Assembly: GCA_905221605.1 (NCBI GenBank)
Contig: CAJNDS010002229.1
Coordinates: 186,001 to 250,000, forward strand
DNA: 64,000 nt
Source: Symbiodinium natans
Taxonomy: Eukaryota; Sar; Dinophyceae; Suessiales; Symbiodiniaceae
Reading direction: 5' to 3'
Positions 25,083-37,900 of the stretch are shown one piece after another; position 1 is the stretch's first letter, and every line of letters starts with the position of its first letter. Made by a program: the position numbers and the translations under genes. The notes below the pieces were generated by a model. That model was not told where the DNA came from and ran no database searches. It worked only from the letters and a program-made list of their open reading frames with translations.

Positions 25083-25368
25083 CTTGCTGGAGCCTGGGTT
25101 CCCCGACCCATCTCGTAAGCCTTCTACATCCACAGTCGTTTTGATTCTTGATTTGTTTGTTATGATTGTTGCTACTCAGTATTCGTATAGGCATAGGGCT
25201 TGAAAGCACTTGCTGCTAATCACTTAGGGTTTAGGGTTTAGGGTTTAGGGTTTAGGGTTTTTAGATTTTAACATGTTTTAACTAGGGTCTCAAAACCCAA
25301 AGCTCTTGCAGGAGCTGGGCGCGGCTGGGCTTCGGGCGTCGGATTCTGTCCCAATCGAGGGTGCCCAC

Positions 25369-26567
25369 CTCTGCGTCTGCTTGTTAGACGGCGAGAACTG
25401 TCCGAGCTCTCGGACCAGGGTTTAGGGTTTATAGGGTATAGGGTATAGGGGATAGGGCTTAGGGTTTAGGGTTTAGGGTTTAGGGTTGGTGCGGAGGGGC
25501 TTTGCAAGAGGAGTCAGTGAAGCGGTTCATGAGGGTACGAGGCCTCTATACCGCTAGAGGGGACGAAGTCAAGGCCCACAGTCATAACAACAAGAACAAC
25601 AAGACTTCGCCAGCCCATGATTGTAATGTCAATGGTACACGAGCAAAAACCATAACTGGCCTACGAAGAGTAGTGTCCCCTAAACCCTATAAGCCCTAAC
25701 CCCTAAACCCTAACAGAAATAGCCAGATGAATGAAGAGTTCAATGGGCGCCCGGCTGAAGGCAAGCCGCCGGACCATGCGGTTGTCTGAAAAGTACGAGT
25801 ACCTCATCTGTCTTTACCCTAAACCCTAGATGGTTTAGTGGTTTAAGGTTAGGGTTCCGGTCCGATTTGGCTTCAGGCTCTTTACGGCTTGGGGGTTTAG
25901 GCTTTAGGGTTAAGGATTGCCAAGCGCTTCAGCTCTGCGCCCTTTTCTTTCACACGATACGATAAGGGACCAGGTTGCTATCCTTAGAATAAGAGGCCTT
26001 GCATCCGTTAAGCCTTAGCCTCAAGAAGAAACCGTCCGAAACCTTCGACCGTACCCGAACTCAAGGGGCCCTACTTGCATCGAGTTGGGACCATAAGCCC
26101 CGAAACGCTAAACCTAAGGCTTATAGGGTCTATAATGTAAAGGTTTAGAGGGTTAGGCTTTGCTGGGCGCCCAGCGCGTCGACAGGTGCTTCTGGGAGCC
26201 GGATGGAAGGGTCCACGTCCAACTCGGCTCGTATTTTTAGGGCGCTTTGGGGTGTTCAGGGCGCCGAGACGTGCTGGCTCTTAGTAGGGAATACGGGAAC
26301 TATGGGAAGGGGCTTTGTCCAGGTTGTTATGAAGAAGCCTAAGCTCTGAATCTCAGCCCTAAAGCCTAAACCTCAGTCTTGCCGTCTCCTTGTGATTGCA
26401 GGATATGGGGCGAGGATGCGCCTACCACAGAAGTCACAAATCAACAAAGAAACCTATATGGGGATTTACGAAATAGGGGGCCCCTCAATAGACCCTCAAA
26501 TAGTAGGATTTCAAGCGCTGGGACCGCCGACGCTCGGCGTGCGTGAGAGAGTGCTCGCGTAGTCGGC
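25369..26567 (-). CDS. unidentified gene, four candidate exons
   Basis: I do not recognise the product. Four minus-strand islands have acceptors and donors: 26567-26525 (ADYASTLSRTPSVG), 26227-26171 (ELDVDPSIRLPEAP), 25785-25715 or from 25802 (NRMVRRLAFSRAPIELF) and 25406-25369 (LGQFSPSNKQTQR). With the 25785 start all three joins are phase-compatible. Donors are GT, GC, GT and GT. The third donor is GTTAGGG, i.e. the first telomere-like repeat unit itself provides the splice site. Amino-acid composition is ordinary and no motif is diagnostic. Each island could be chance, but four in phase on the strand of the neighbouring genes makes a real gene likely. Confidence 0.5.
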
Positions 26568-27152
26568 CTCCCAACACACTAAACCTTAAACCCTGCCTGG
26601 GACCCTCTTTACCTACAGTTTTATGGGCTATACTCGCTAATTGAGGGTAGTTACTACTGAACTGTAGGTACGTAGAGTTCTAGGTAAGCCACAAACCCTA
26701 AACTTACTGGCTCTTAACCGGGAATTCAGGAACTAGGTACCTTAGTTCCCCTTCCTAACCCTACAGGGATCGATAAGTACACCTCGCAAATATAACTCTT
26801 TGAGGGATTACAACATAGGATACCGAAATCCCAATTTCCCTACCACAAGAAACAATTTCCCAGGGGCAGGGCAGCTGCAGGTCTTTAGGGGGTTTCGGGT
26901 GTATTCTACATGTGATCCTCTTAGGGCTTAGGGTTTCAGGGTACCCCAACAGGTGCCGAATCTGATCCTTTTAAGCCGAACAAACAAGGCTAGGGCTTCA
27001 GGCACTCCCAAAAGATCCTAGATATGACCCTCCTATCAAGGGACAAAATGAGGGACCCTTATAAGGGACCTAAGTGGTTATTTGGGGGTTCTACTGTTCT
27101 ACTTAGGTATAGGGACGAATAAGGCATATATGGTGCAGCGTCGCTGGATAGC

Positions 27153-27290
27153 ATGGGGGGGGGGGGGGGTGGGCGGGGGTGGGGGGGGGTGGGGGGGGTG
27201 GGGGGGGGGGTGGGGGGGGGGGTGGGGGGGGTGGGGGGGGGGTGGGGGGGGTAGGGGGGGGTGGGGGGGGGGGGGGGGGGGGGGGGGCCG
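27153..27290. repeat. G-tract satellite with interspersed T
   Basis: About 135 bp of G runs (7-20 G) separated by single T, A or C. Strong G-quadruplex potential on the plus strand. The long proline/glycine open frames here are composition artefacts. Confidence 0.95.
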
Positions 27291-27412
27291 ACACGGAACC
27301 ATTTAGAGGGGTTGTATAGGGGAATAAGATTGAGGTTGGGTACTTCCTCAAAACTTCTTGCTCCTAGGTTCAACAAAATTAAAGACGCCTCCCCAGCCTG
27401 CAAACCCCGAGC

Positions 27413-27667
27413 CCCAACGCTGCATCGCCTGCTGGCGCCATCGCGCAATCACCTCAAGGGGTGGCCTGGCCAGAACGAAGCTTTCTGAGAACCCCATACC
27501 CACAAAGCAATGGGAGTACTGGGATTCTCATACTACCCGCGTACCACTCCTGCATTGAGGGCAATTGGGTTCTCGGTTTTTGCCGAGGTTCAGGCTTTCG
27601 GGTGCTGCCAGCCTGGGTTCTGCCTGCCGTAACTCATGTGGCCTTTCTTGGCCATGGCTATGACTTT
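27413..27667 (-). CDS. two candidate exons, product unknown
   Basis: 27667-27624 reads KVIAMAKKGHMSYGR after acceptor CCTAAG and before a GC donor; 27452-27413 reads VIARWRQQAMQRW after acceptor TTGAG and before a GC donor. Both look coding by composition and by splice edges, but their phases do not join directly (2 then 0), so at least one intervening exon or an error is implied. They may belong with the exon groups on either side. Confidence 0.35.
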
Positions 27668-28302
27668 CTTAGGGTTCGGGCCTCGGCGTGCCATCGACAC
27701 TACAACTGACTATCCTGAAGCGATATGGCCCCAACTTCGAAGCCGAAAGAGTCGAATTACCATACTAATGTGTGACTTATAAATGTGTGCATACATGTGT
27801 GCATACAGGCATGCATTTTTTCATACACGTATTGTATAAACTCTCTCTCTCTCTCTCTCTCTCTATCTCGCTCTCTGTATATAGGTATATGTAGAGAACG
27901 TTATCTTAAGCTCGACGAGCTAAGTAGTGCAGCATTGAAACGGGGTTCGATATACAACCTTCAAAGGGCATTTCTGCAGGCCCGAAGCAGCCCGAAGCCC
28001 GGAGCCGGTATCAGGGTGTAGAGTTTAGGGTTTAGGGTTCAGGGTTTAGGCTTTAGGGTTTCGGGTTTTAGAGGGTTCAGGGTTCAGGGTTTAGGGTTTC
28101 GGGTTTTAGAATTTCGGGTTCAGGATTAAGGTTCACGGTTTACGGCTGTTCTGTGGACGGGCTCCCCTTAGCTGTCACCTCTTCTGATAGGAAGTCGGGG
28201 CTGTGCACAAATCAGGAAGCTGCAAACTTCGAAAGCCCCTTGCAATTCCGAAACCCGAAACCCTAGAGGCCATACACCCAAAGCAGGAAGAACTGCTGTA
28301 AC

Positions 28303-28351
28303 CTTTCCGGCTGAGCATGTTGGGCTTGAGTCCTTCAGCCTGTAACCAGGT
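28303..28351 (-). CDS. candidate exon, product unknown
   Basis: Reads TWLQAEGLKPNMLSRK between acceptor CTGAAG and donor GGTTACAG. The GLKPN spacing is reminiscent of pentatricopeptide repeats, but one short segment cannot establish this. A second acceptor TTACAG lies inside it. Confidence 0.3.
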
Positions 28352-29446
28352 CTTCAGACGAAAGGGCCAGGGGAAGCTAAGGGTATAGGGCTAGGGCCAA
28401 TGGGGCTTAACCTCATTCGCGAACGCCTCTGATGCCCGTCTGCAAATAGGTCCCAAATCCAAGCCGTGCTCACCCTAAATCTGCGGCACCTTGAAACCAT
28501 TCCAACTGTAGGCTTAGGGTTTGGAAACGTTCGGGTAGATACCGGTACGAAAGCCCGACATTTCGTGGCCTCTTCTGAACGTTTCGCGACAGCGAGAGTG
28601 TCTGCAGCTTCTTCTCAGGGGACGGCCTTCCACGGCGCATGGGCCCAAGACTCTGGAGCAAGGGTTGGGAAGCCGATGAGATTGATTGCGAAGCATCTAC
28701 TACATGATGGATAATGTGAGCGTTCGCTATTCCTCGGCAGCTCTGTTCCCTTGCCAGGACACGTGCCACGTCCGGCGGGCATGGACACAGCTGCCTGTTG
28801 TGCATACACTTGAGACCCCCATAAGCCGACAGCCAAACACCAACTCCTTCGTGACCCGGGATGCAAATGCAAAAGCCCTGTCGGTTAACGGGGAATCTGA
28901 GTCAACCTTGCCGAACAATATGGCCGAATAAAAACCTTGCCGGACAATGGCCGAATAAAAATGTATTGCGCAGTGCCTAGACCCTCCGAACCGAAGCCCC
29001 GTCTGTGCGCCGTTAACCTCTACCGCCTAACCTCAATCCCTAAACACCCTAAATCCTAAACTCCCTAAACGCAGCGTGGCCTCCGCTTTGTGGGATAGCT
29101 CCGACACCCCTCGGCATGGCAGGGGGCGAGGCCAGAAGAGGAAGTCTGGGATCCACAGAGGGTAAGGTGGAGGAGGGTTTTGGGATGGTTGACGGTTTAG
29201 GGTAGTTTGGGAAGGGGGGGGGGGGGGCATTATTAGGGAATGATTAGGGTTCAGGGTTTGGGGTTTAGGGTGTAGGCTTAGTGGAGGTTAAGGATGGCTT
29301 AGGGTTAAGGGTTCCGGGGTTAGGGTTCGTGCGGGTTAGGGATGGGTGCGGGGTTACAACAGCACGGATGCAGGTTTTAGGGGTTGTAGGGTTGAGGGGT
29401 ATCGGGGTTGAGGGTGTACATGGGGCTTAGGGGATCAGCTGAGCTC

Positions 29447-30038
29447 CTGGCTGTCTTCAGCTCGCTGATGCCGCGGCCCATGGGCCTCAGGGTTTAGGAG
29501 GTTAGGGCTTAGGGTTTAGGGTTTAACCCTCGACCCGGAACCATAAAGAGCAACGTCTCGTCGATCCTACTTTTGCTGCTTCTCTGGCAGCGGAAGTTAG
29601 ACCCGAAAGGCCCCGAACCCCCAGCCCAACACCCTTGTAAGCCCCCTTAACCCCCCCGCCCTCAGAGTGCAAACCAGCAGAAAAATCTAAAGCTAGTGCC
29701 TATACACTCTACCACTCTCCAAACCTCAGCCCCTCAACTCTAACCTCCTAAACCTCCTAAGCCCCCTAAACCCCGTAAAGCCCACAAAGCCCACAAAGCC
29801 CACAAACCTTACAAACCCTAAACCCTACTAACCCTAAACCCTAAACCCTAACCCAACCCTAAACCCTAAACCCTACAAGCACCCAAAACCCTCAACCCTA
29901 CAAACCCCCCAAAACCCTAGAAACCCTAAACACCCCTACGAACCCAAAAGGAACCCCTTTTGGCAGCCCTGAGGCGCCAGCTTGGTGGCCGGAGGCTCCC
30001 ACCTGCCATTCTTCATCCGCGTGTCCCCGAGGATGTAC
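29447..30038 (-). CDS. unidentified gene, two phase-compatible exons
   Basis: 30038-30003 reads YILGDTRMKNGR (acceptor ATTCCAG, donor GGTGGGA); 29485-29447 reads PMGRGISELKTA (acceptor CCTGAG, GA donor). The join is in phase (AG plus G). Both are flanked by telomere-like tracts: CCCTAAA on the left of the first, TTTAGGG on the right of the second. Product not recognised. Confidence 0.35.
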
Positions 30039-31227
30039 CTGGAATCACAAGGGGGTGACAAGGGTTTGGGGTTTAGGGTTTAGGGTTTGGGGTTGAAGAG
30101 TTTGGGGTTTGAGAGGTTAGGGTTTAGGGCTTGGGGTGTAGGGTTTGGCGTGTAGGGCTTAAGGTTTCGGGCGCTTAGAGATTAGGCAGATTGGGCGGCA
30201 GGGTCTTTGACGATTACGTCTAGGGAGCCCTAAGCTCCACAAACTCCATAAACCCTAGAAACCCTAGAAGCCCTATGAACCCTGCAGACCCTAAACCCTA
30301 CATTGGGCCTGAGGGTTTTGCTTCGGACCTGTATTATACAAGCTGCCCGGACCCATACAACTCAACACGGGGCTTGTAAGAAAGCAGCCCCGCTGGAGCT
30401 CTCTTGGGGTTGATGGCGCTTCTGGATTTCGTTTCAAGGGCATTCTTTCGCATGCGTGGCCTTACAAGGTAGAAGGGGCGTAAGGGTGCCCAGGAGTTGG
30501 GGACTCTAGGGGATTCTAGCACTCGCAGATCTTCTCGATGCTGTTTCTCAAAAAAATCATCATCCAATTTTAAGCTGGCATCCCAAGCACCCTGTGGTGC
30601 ATTCGGCTTTCGGTCCTGGGTATGTATTGGAGGTTTCCGAAAGTAGGGGTGCTCTCTTGGGGTCCTTGTTAAAAGGGCATCCTGCTATTTGGGGGTTTAT
30701 AGTAGGGGTCCCAAATTTCCGCAAAACTCCCAAATAGGAGGAGCCTGGGACCCCCATTTCTGTCCTTTGGATAGTTGCTGCGGACCCGAAACCCGGAACC
30801 CAAAGCAGCATAAGAGCTAGGGTTTCGAGCTCATGCTTTCGGGGTTTGATCCAGTCCAAATCCAAACATGTCATCTGGGGGCCTGGCTACCTCAAACCCA
30901 CAGGCCTATTCATATAACCACTCATGAACATGCAGTATGTTGTTTTGTATGCTCAACACCTTACACAGCAACTCTGAAAGGTTTAGGCGGCACAAAATTT
31001 ATTAAGTCACCCGCATCGCTTAAGAGCTGGCAAAAAGTTTAACTTTTTAAGTATGTAGGACTCTATATAACCAATAAAGTTATATAAAGGTTACCAGCCC
31101 GGTCCCTAAGATTCCCCCAACCCTGAAACCCCAAAAACCCTAAACTTGCGGTGGGTCACCAATCCCGACCGGTGCCGTCGGAGAGGTGCATCGGGGGCCG
31201 ACCCCAACCTAGGCACCGAGGTTTCTT

Positions 31228-31335
31228 CTATAGAGAGAGAGAGAGGGAGAGAGAGAAAGCGAGAAAGCGAGAGAGAGAGAGAGAGAAAAAAAAGGGAGGG
31301 GAGGCGGAGAGGGCATAGGAGAGATAGGGGAGACA
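31228..31335. repeat. GA-rich microsatellite
   Basis: GA dinucleotide run with AAAG and GGGA interruptions. Open frames through it on both strands are low-complexity artefacts. Confidence 0.9.
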
Positions 31336-31656
31336 GGGGAGAGAAGGGAGAAAGGGACGTACGCTTTATCGGATTGCGAGGATCTCGATTCTTGGGCGGG
31401 TATCGGCTCCTCAGGAGAAGTCTTTCTTGGATGTATAGGCACCACACCCCAAACCTTAGACCCTTAAGTTCAGCGTTTTAGGGTTCAACCCCCTTCAGTC
31501 CTACAACCCCCTTTGAAAAGGTGCGTGCAGGGCTGGAAAAGTTGGAAAACTGCTCTTGACCGGTTCGCTGGGGGTGGAAGGGTGCGACCCGTGTTGGGAT
31601 GAAAGGATCCCTGAGCCTGTTTACGGAGCTCTTCCTGAGCCTTAGTTGGGTCTGAT

Positions 31657-31736
31657 TAGGGTTTAGGGTTTAGGGTTTAGGGTTTAGGGTTTAGGGTTTA
31701 GGGTTTAGGGTTTAGGGTTTAGGGTTTAGGGTTTTC
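31657..31736. repeat. TTTAGGG array, 11 perfect copies
   Basis: Eleven consecutive perfect heptamers with no variant, unusually homogeneous for this window. Confidence 0.97.
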
Positions 31737-31829
31737 TGGAGATATAGAGTGGAACCAGCTTCTGCTCACTCAGCTCCGTCAGAGCACCGCCCCCCGCCGT
31801 GCTTCGAAGAAACCCCTATGACTTCCGGC

Positions 31830-32948
31830 TCAGCTGTGGGCTTGGAGTCTCTGAGCCCGAAGCTGCATTGCGATGTGGCTCGGACCGACATGGCTCCTTA
31901 AACGGCTGCTTCACCAGATTTCTACGTCTTCTGTGATGGAACATGCTGCACAACCATGCCAAGTGGGCAATCTCCGCCCTATGCCCGCGGTTGTGGGGAT
32001 AGCTTCCTACACCTAGCATCGCAACTCGGCCATACTCGGCTGCTTGAAGTGTAAAGATAAACTGCGCTTGTCGCAGATTGCCGTCTCTTGAGGAAGTACT
32101 GCGTGGCATGGTCTCTTGTCATGAAGGAACAACTTCCTGCGTTTGAGCCAGCACGAAGCAATAAGCCACCAGGACCTTATGTGTCTCCATGGGAAAGCTG
32201 CCAAGGATTTCCGGCAGGGTAGCTGTTCTAGTCACAGGACAAATCGCCATGTCCCTTGAGGTCACAAAGGCACTGAAAGCCAGGAACAACCCCAGACCAG
32301 TGACCCCCAGACCAGTGCCAGGCAACTTGTCGTTCTGTTCAACCCTGCAGGCCGCGCCAACAGGAAACGTGCAACTGGTCGTGCTGCCGTGGAAACTGAA
32401 GGAACATCACAGTCTGTCTCTGACTTACCCTCCACAGCGCTAGATTCATACGCAACACTGTTCAGGTTTGTGGTTTTGGCTTTAGAGGATTCAGTTTCCA
32501 GTCCTCACTGCGAGATTGCTCAACCCTTGCACTTCCAGACTATGAAGCCATGGTACCCCCCATGGGTACCCCTAAACCCTTAACCCCAAACCTTTTCTTC
32601 CCACGTCCGCAGCCACAAAGCCTAAAGCAAGCGAGCTTCTTGGGGGAATAAGCTCAAGCCTACGGAGTGCAAAGAAGAAAAAACAGGCCACAGTAGCGCA
32701 TTATGAGAATTATGAGTCCGGGTTCACGGTTCAGGGTTCAGGGTTTACGGATTTAGGGTTTAGGGATTTAGGGTTCAGGGTTTAGGGTTTAGGGTTTAGG
32801 GATTTAGGCTTCAGGGTTCAGGGTTTAGGGTTTAGGGGGACTTGTAGGGGTGTAGGGTAAAGGAGATCCCATGAGACGGGCTCCTGCCCCTGACCTGGCT
32901 AGTCACTGAAGCGGAAAGGCGGCCTCCAGGGCTGCGGAGCTGTGAAGC
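31830..32948 (+). repeat. 1.1-kb dispersed repeat, copy 1
   Basis: Diverged copy of the segment at 43,590-44,692. Shared landmarks in the same order: TGATGGAAC, TTGTCGCAGATTGCCG, ATGTGTCTCCA, CAAGGATTTCCG, and near the end GCTAGTCACTGAAGCG. Copy 1 carries a TTTAGGG-type insertion at about 32,720-32,840 that copy 2 lacks. No intact reading frame is shared. Orientation is given relative to copy 2 and is otherwise arbitrary. Confidence 0.75.
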
Positions 32949-33299
32949 CTAAACCCTAAACTAGACTCAACCCTAAACCCTAATTACACCCTACACCCTA
33001 AACCCTAAGCCCTAACCCCTAACCCCTAAACTAAACCCTAAACACCCAGGCGCTTCGGCTGTCAGGCTTTGTGTAGTTTCCGAAAGGTCCACTGCCTGAC
33101 TGTCGATAACCACGCGCGGCTTCCGACCCACAACTTCGCTCCGCTACGCGCCAAGCTACTTGCCACTCGGCCATTTGGCTAGGGCTGGCGCTGGTTTCCT
33201 GTTGCGTGGTTACCAGCTTTTCTCGCCTCTTAATCTGGGCTGGCACCCAGCTGGATTCCTTTTCAGCCTTTTGACCTCGATTGGCACCCAGTTGAGATA

Positions 33300-33840
33300 T
33301 GCTGGACAATTTGGTAACACAATATAATGCTCCCTCCTGGCACAGAGCTTTGAGGAGGAAACGCACCAGGGCCAGAACTACTTTGAGGACGTATCTGGAC
33401 CAGGACCGTGTGACATATACATCCACGCAATCTCCACAGCCATGCACACCTGCAAAGACATCACTCGAACAGCCCGTTGGTGATTGCAGTGCCAAGCAAT
33501 GGACAATGCTTCAGCAGTGACGTGGAAGTCCAACAAGCGAACGGCCCAAGATCCCAGCAAGAGATCGTATGCAGCACAAGCGGGCCAGCAATGGCAGGAG
33601 CAATGGCACCAGGATCCCTGGCGAGGAAGATTATCAGCAAGACGAACAGTCGGGGGGCAAAGGCCAGGGCAAAGCCAAAGGCAAAGACAAGCAGAAACAT
33701 GGGGGCGACAATCCCCCCCGGGTGCGGTCCGCAACGGAAACCGCCGAGGACCAGAACCGAAACCGTGTAACCGGAGAAGAAGGACAACCGTAGCAACAAC
33801 CAGCAGACGTGCAACAGAAACCAGGACCCCGCCGTAACGG
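33300..33840 (+). other. possible decayed coding sequence, lysine/glycine-rich
   Basis: Plus-strand frames switch between YAAQAGQQWQEQWHQDPW (frame at 33,484) and GGKGQGKAKGKDKQKHGG (frame at 33,569), as if one frame had suffered a frameshift. Low-complexity GK-rich stretches occur in dinoflagellate proteins, but no domain is recognised and overlapping minus-strand frames are also open. Could be a retroelement gag-like remnant. Confidence 0.25.
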
Positions 33841-33942
33841 GAAACCACCCACCCTAAACCCTAAACCCTAAACCCTAAACCTAAACCCTACACCCTAAAC
33901 CAACCCAAAACCCTAAGCCCTAAGCCCTAAACTCTGCATCCC

Positions 33943-34036
33943 TCCCTCTCTCTCTCTCTCTCCCTCTCCCTCTCCCTCTCCCCCCCCCCCCCCCCCTCTC
34001 TCTCTCTCCCTCCTCTCTCCCTCTCCCTTCTCCCTT

Positions 34037-34110
<74 letters not shown>
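33943..34110. repeat. CT microsatellite with C run
   Basis: CT dinucleotide and CCCTCT units around a run of about 15 C, ending in a long pure CT stretch. Confidence 0.95.
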
Positions 34111-34409
34111 GCTTCACACTGATGTAAAGTCAGAGTGGGGGGATCTTCAGCTTCGCCCTGACATGAACACGGGATGTGACTGTGCTGGACCTTGCAATGA
34201 GGCGCTGGTGCCACGTCATCAAGCCCCAACGCTTGGGTGCAGAGGCTTCAGGTTTTAGGGAACTGTTGAGCTGTGATGATGACAATGCAACCTACACGTG
34301 TAGAGGCCAGTTTGGGTGAGTGCCAGTTGAACCAAAATGGCGTTCAAGATACAGCTGCACTAAGTGACTAGTATCTACTTGTTTGGATACAAGAGAGCCA
34401 CAAGACGTT

Positions 34410-34870
34410 TTCGGATGCTGAGCTCTCAGAAGAGGTCAACGCTTCTAGCCACAGATCGGCTGTACACACTCAGCGGCTACAGTCAGAATCAAGAACCTCT
34501 GCTCCACGAACTACCACGAAAGCCGGCTGGTCCTCTTTGCTCAACCGCTCAGCAGCGTAAATATCGGCCTTGGCGTACAGCGCCTTGCCCTGAGTGGTCT
34601 TGCCACCCACCGCGCAGAAGCCCTCTAAGCCCAACTCCTTTCTACAGTCGCTGTCATGCGGGCATCGGGCCAACGCTGGGCAAACTGCCTTGAACGGCCT
34701 CTTGCCTTGGGCATGCTGCTTCTTGCTCACCAAAGTTGCCGTTCCTTGTTCTTCATCAAGTCACCCTTCCGGAGGTGCCTTTCACCAAAGAGCAGCATGG
34801 TCCTCATGTAGTACCACGGACAAGGCCTGGAAGAAGAGTAACGAAGAGCAGAGATCTCACCCGGATTAAG
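34410..34870 (-). other. unassigned minus-strand reading frame, one break
   Basis: Frame 34,733-34,470 looks genuinely coding: FKAVCPALARCPHDSDCRKE, then LSKEDQPAFVVVRG, ending at a stop. Upstream an adjacent frame reads YYMRTMLLFGERHLRKGD and meets it near 34,735 with a one-frame shift, or by a splice at GGTGAGC. Product not recognised; either a short gene 3' to the ankyrin gene or a retroelement fragment. Confidence 0.35.
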
Positions 34871-34921
34871 ACCTACATAGTCGCAACCAAGTCCACCCCA
34901 AGTCTGCCAACTTCCGTGCCA

Positions 34922-37900
34922 TCAGCCGGGCTCAGCGCCAGGGATCCCCAGAATCCTGGCCAAGTCCAGCTCGGCACCAGACTCCAGGAGCATCTCAGCG
35001 ATCTCAACGGCGCCCTCGTCCGTGAGGTCCCGGCCTGCACCCGCCTGAAGTAGCTGGATCGCTACCCTGCGATGCCTTCGATCAGCTGCATAATGGAGAG
35101 CCTGTCCTGGGCTCATTTAAGCTTCGTTTAAGTCGAAATAGTAGGGAAAGCCTTTCCTTCGATACTCCTGCCCATTACAAAACTTAGATCCCCAAACCCT
35201 GAACCCTAAACCCTGAACCCTGAACCCTGAACCCTGAACCCTAAACCCTAAACCCTAAACCCTAAACCCTAAACCCTAAACCCTAAACCCTAAACCCTAA
35301 ACCTGAACCCCAAACCCCAAACCCCTTCAGTGGAATAGATACCTTCATATCATAATAACGTCCTCATATCAGCTTAAGGTTTCATTTGGTGGTTTTGGAG
35401 TCTCTGGGCTAACGAGAGTCTGCCACCACCATCTGGCAAGCAAGGGTTGGCCAGCGCCTGAAATGGCAGGTTTTAGGGTTTAGGGTTTGGGGTTTGGGGT
35501 TTGGGGTTTAGGGTTTAGGGTTTAGGGTTTAGGGTTTAGGGTTTAGGCCTCAGGGTTGAGGGCTGCGGGCTTGAGGCTTAGGGTTGAGGGTTGTGAACCC
35601 TAGAAACTAGCTACAAGCCCCCTTGGCCCAAAAAAACACATCAATTTGCGGACTAACAGAAAAAGGAAAATAATTCCTCACCCCTAAACCCTAAACCCTA
35701 AACCCTAAACCCCCAAGTGGTGCCTCTAAGAGTAGACAGGCGATGCCTTCATGGCCGCGATAGGCGGCCCACTGAAGCGCGGAGCCGCCTTCCTCAAGGC
35801 AGCTTCGTTGGGTTTAGGGTTTAGGGTTTAGGGTTTTGGGCTTAGGGTTTAGGGTTTAGGGTTTAGGGTTTAGGGCCCCATGTTGGGTTTAGGGTTTAGG
35901 GCTTAGGGGTTAGGGGTCTAGGGTGTAGGGCCCCATGTTGGGCTTTGGGTTTAGGGTTCAGGGTTTAGGATTTCGGGCCCCATGTTGGGTTTAGGGTTTA
36001 GGGCTTAGGGGTTAGGGGTCTAGGGTTTAGGGCCCCATTGGGCTTAGGGTTTAGGGTTTGGGGTTTAGGATTGGTTTAGGGTTTAGGGCCTCGTCGGGTC
36101 TTGTAGGGCATGATTGGGCTTTAGGATTTTATTGGGTCTAATCACTGGTTTAGTGGGGCTTCGACGGGGTTCTTTTGGGCTCTTGCTGAAAACCTTAAGT
36201 TACTGTAATCGGGATGTATGGTGAATAACATGTTCCTTGTATCTTTGTTTGCGAATTTAGATTACAGGAAATGCCAGTCCTTGTCGGTTAAATCGCGCTG
36301 AGCCCCAGCGGCTAAGAGCAACCGCGTCGTGTTGAAATAGCCTTGCCGAGACGACATAATCAGACTTGTCGATCCAGCGTTGTCGGCCTGGTCTTTGTCC
36401 GCCCGTGCAAGCAGCAGATACTGCGCAACTTGCATGTGGCCCTTGAAACATGCAAGGTGGAGAGCTGTCGTGCTCTGCTTATCAACGACATTGACGTTGG
36501 CCCGTGCTCGTAACAGCATGCAGAGAGTCTCCTGATCGCCAAGCATGGATGCCCAATGGAGAGCTGTCCTGCCCAGATTGTCTGCGGCGTCTTGGTCGGA
36601 CTTTGCCTCAAAAAGCAGTCGAACGGTCCTGGAGTAGCCGGAGCAAGCTGCCTCTAGAAACGCAGTCTTGCCCTCATTATCAACAGCATGCAGGTCCATT
36701 CCTGCGTGCAGCAGCAACTTTGCAACTTCTGTGTGGCCGTAGTGAGCAGCCCAGTGCAGAGCCGTTGTGCCATAGCTGTCAGGAATCGGGTTCTCGCCAC
36801 CGAGCAACAACAAGCTGACGACCTCCTGGTACCCTTCCTTAGTTGTCCAGTAACCTGGGGGAATTAAAGGTTAACCTTTGGGACTTGATAGGGATTAGAA
36901 TACCCCCAAAAAGGTTAAAGGCTACCTGCTCTACTACTAAGCATCGGCAGTTGCGAAGTGAAGGGCCGTGGCGCCCACCCAATCAGCAAGGTTCCTGTCA
37001 GCCCGCGCCTCCAGCAGGAGATGTACCGTCCTCGATGCTTTAAGGCGCCCTTGGGAAAAGGATCCTGGTTCTTTAGTCTTAGGGATTATCATAAGCACTA
37101 ACTGTAAAGATTGCTTCCCTCTACCCCTAAGTCCTGGAGAAGCCACTGGCCGAAGCCACGATCAACGCGGTGTCGCCGAGTTCGTCGGCGACATCCACGC
37201 TCGCAGCGGCCGAAAGCAACACACCCACCATCTCCTCATCCCCAGACTTCGCAGCATCGTGAAGAGGCGTTTGGCCGACAACATCAGGCAGGCTGGCTGC
37301 TGCCCGGGCTTGTAGAAGGAACTGTGCGATTTCAACGTGGCCCTCAGAACATGCATGATGCAAAGCTGCCCCCGGACACGCCTCCTCTGCTTCCGGCACG
37401 CAATTGATCTCGGCTCGGGCAGTCAGCAAGAGCCTCACGACCTCTAGGTGCCCTTGGCCCGCCGCTTGTCCGAGGGGCTGGCAGCCATCAACGTCTGTTG
37501 CCCTCACGTCTGCCCGAGCTTCCAAGAGCAAACGCGCCGTATCCAAGAAGCCATCCTCACATGCCCATATCAGCGCCGTTGCACCGTCCTCGTCAGGAAT
37601 GTTCACATTGGCCCGGGCCTCCAAGAGAAGGGAAGTGACCTCCACGTTTCCCCACAGGCCGGCTGCCAATGAGAGTGGAGTCTGCTCACCTGGCCTTGTC
37701 TGATGATTTGGGCCCAGGGGAAGCTGCAACCTAAACCCAAACTCGAAAAACCCCAAAACGCTAAACCCTAAACCCTAACCCCTAACCCCTGACCCCTGAA
37801 CCCTAACCCCTAAACCCTAACCCTAAGCCTGCTCAATTGGCCTTGTCTGATGATCTGGGTCGAGGGGAAGCTGCAAGTAGCGCTCCACCTCGCTTACTTG

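Noticed and set aside
27059-27448. proline- and glycine-rich open frames on both strands
   Set aside because: They are produced by the G-tract satellite, which lacks stops in several frames.
33031-33852. long minus-strand frames opposite the lysine/glycine-rich plus frames
   Set aside because: Hydrophobic, cysteine-rich composition typical of antisense of a basic coding strand; no motif.
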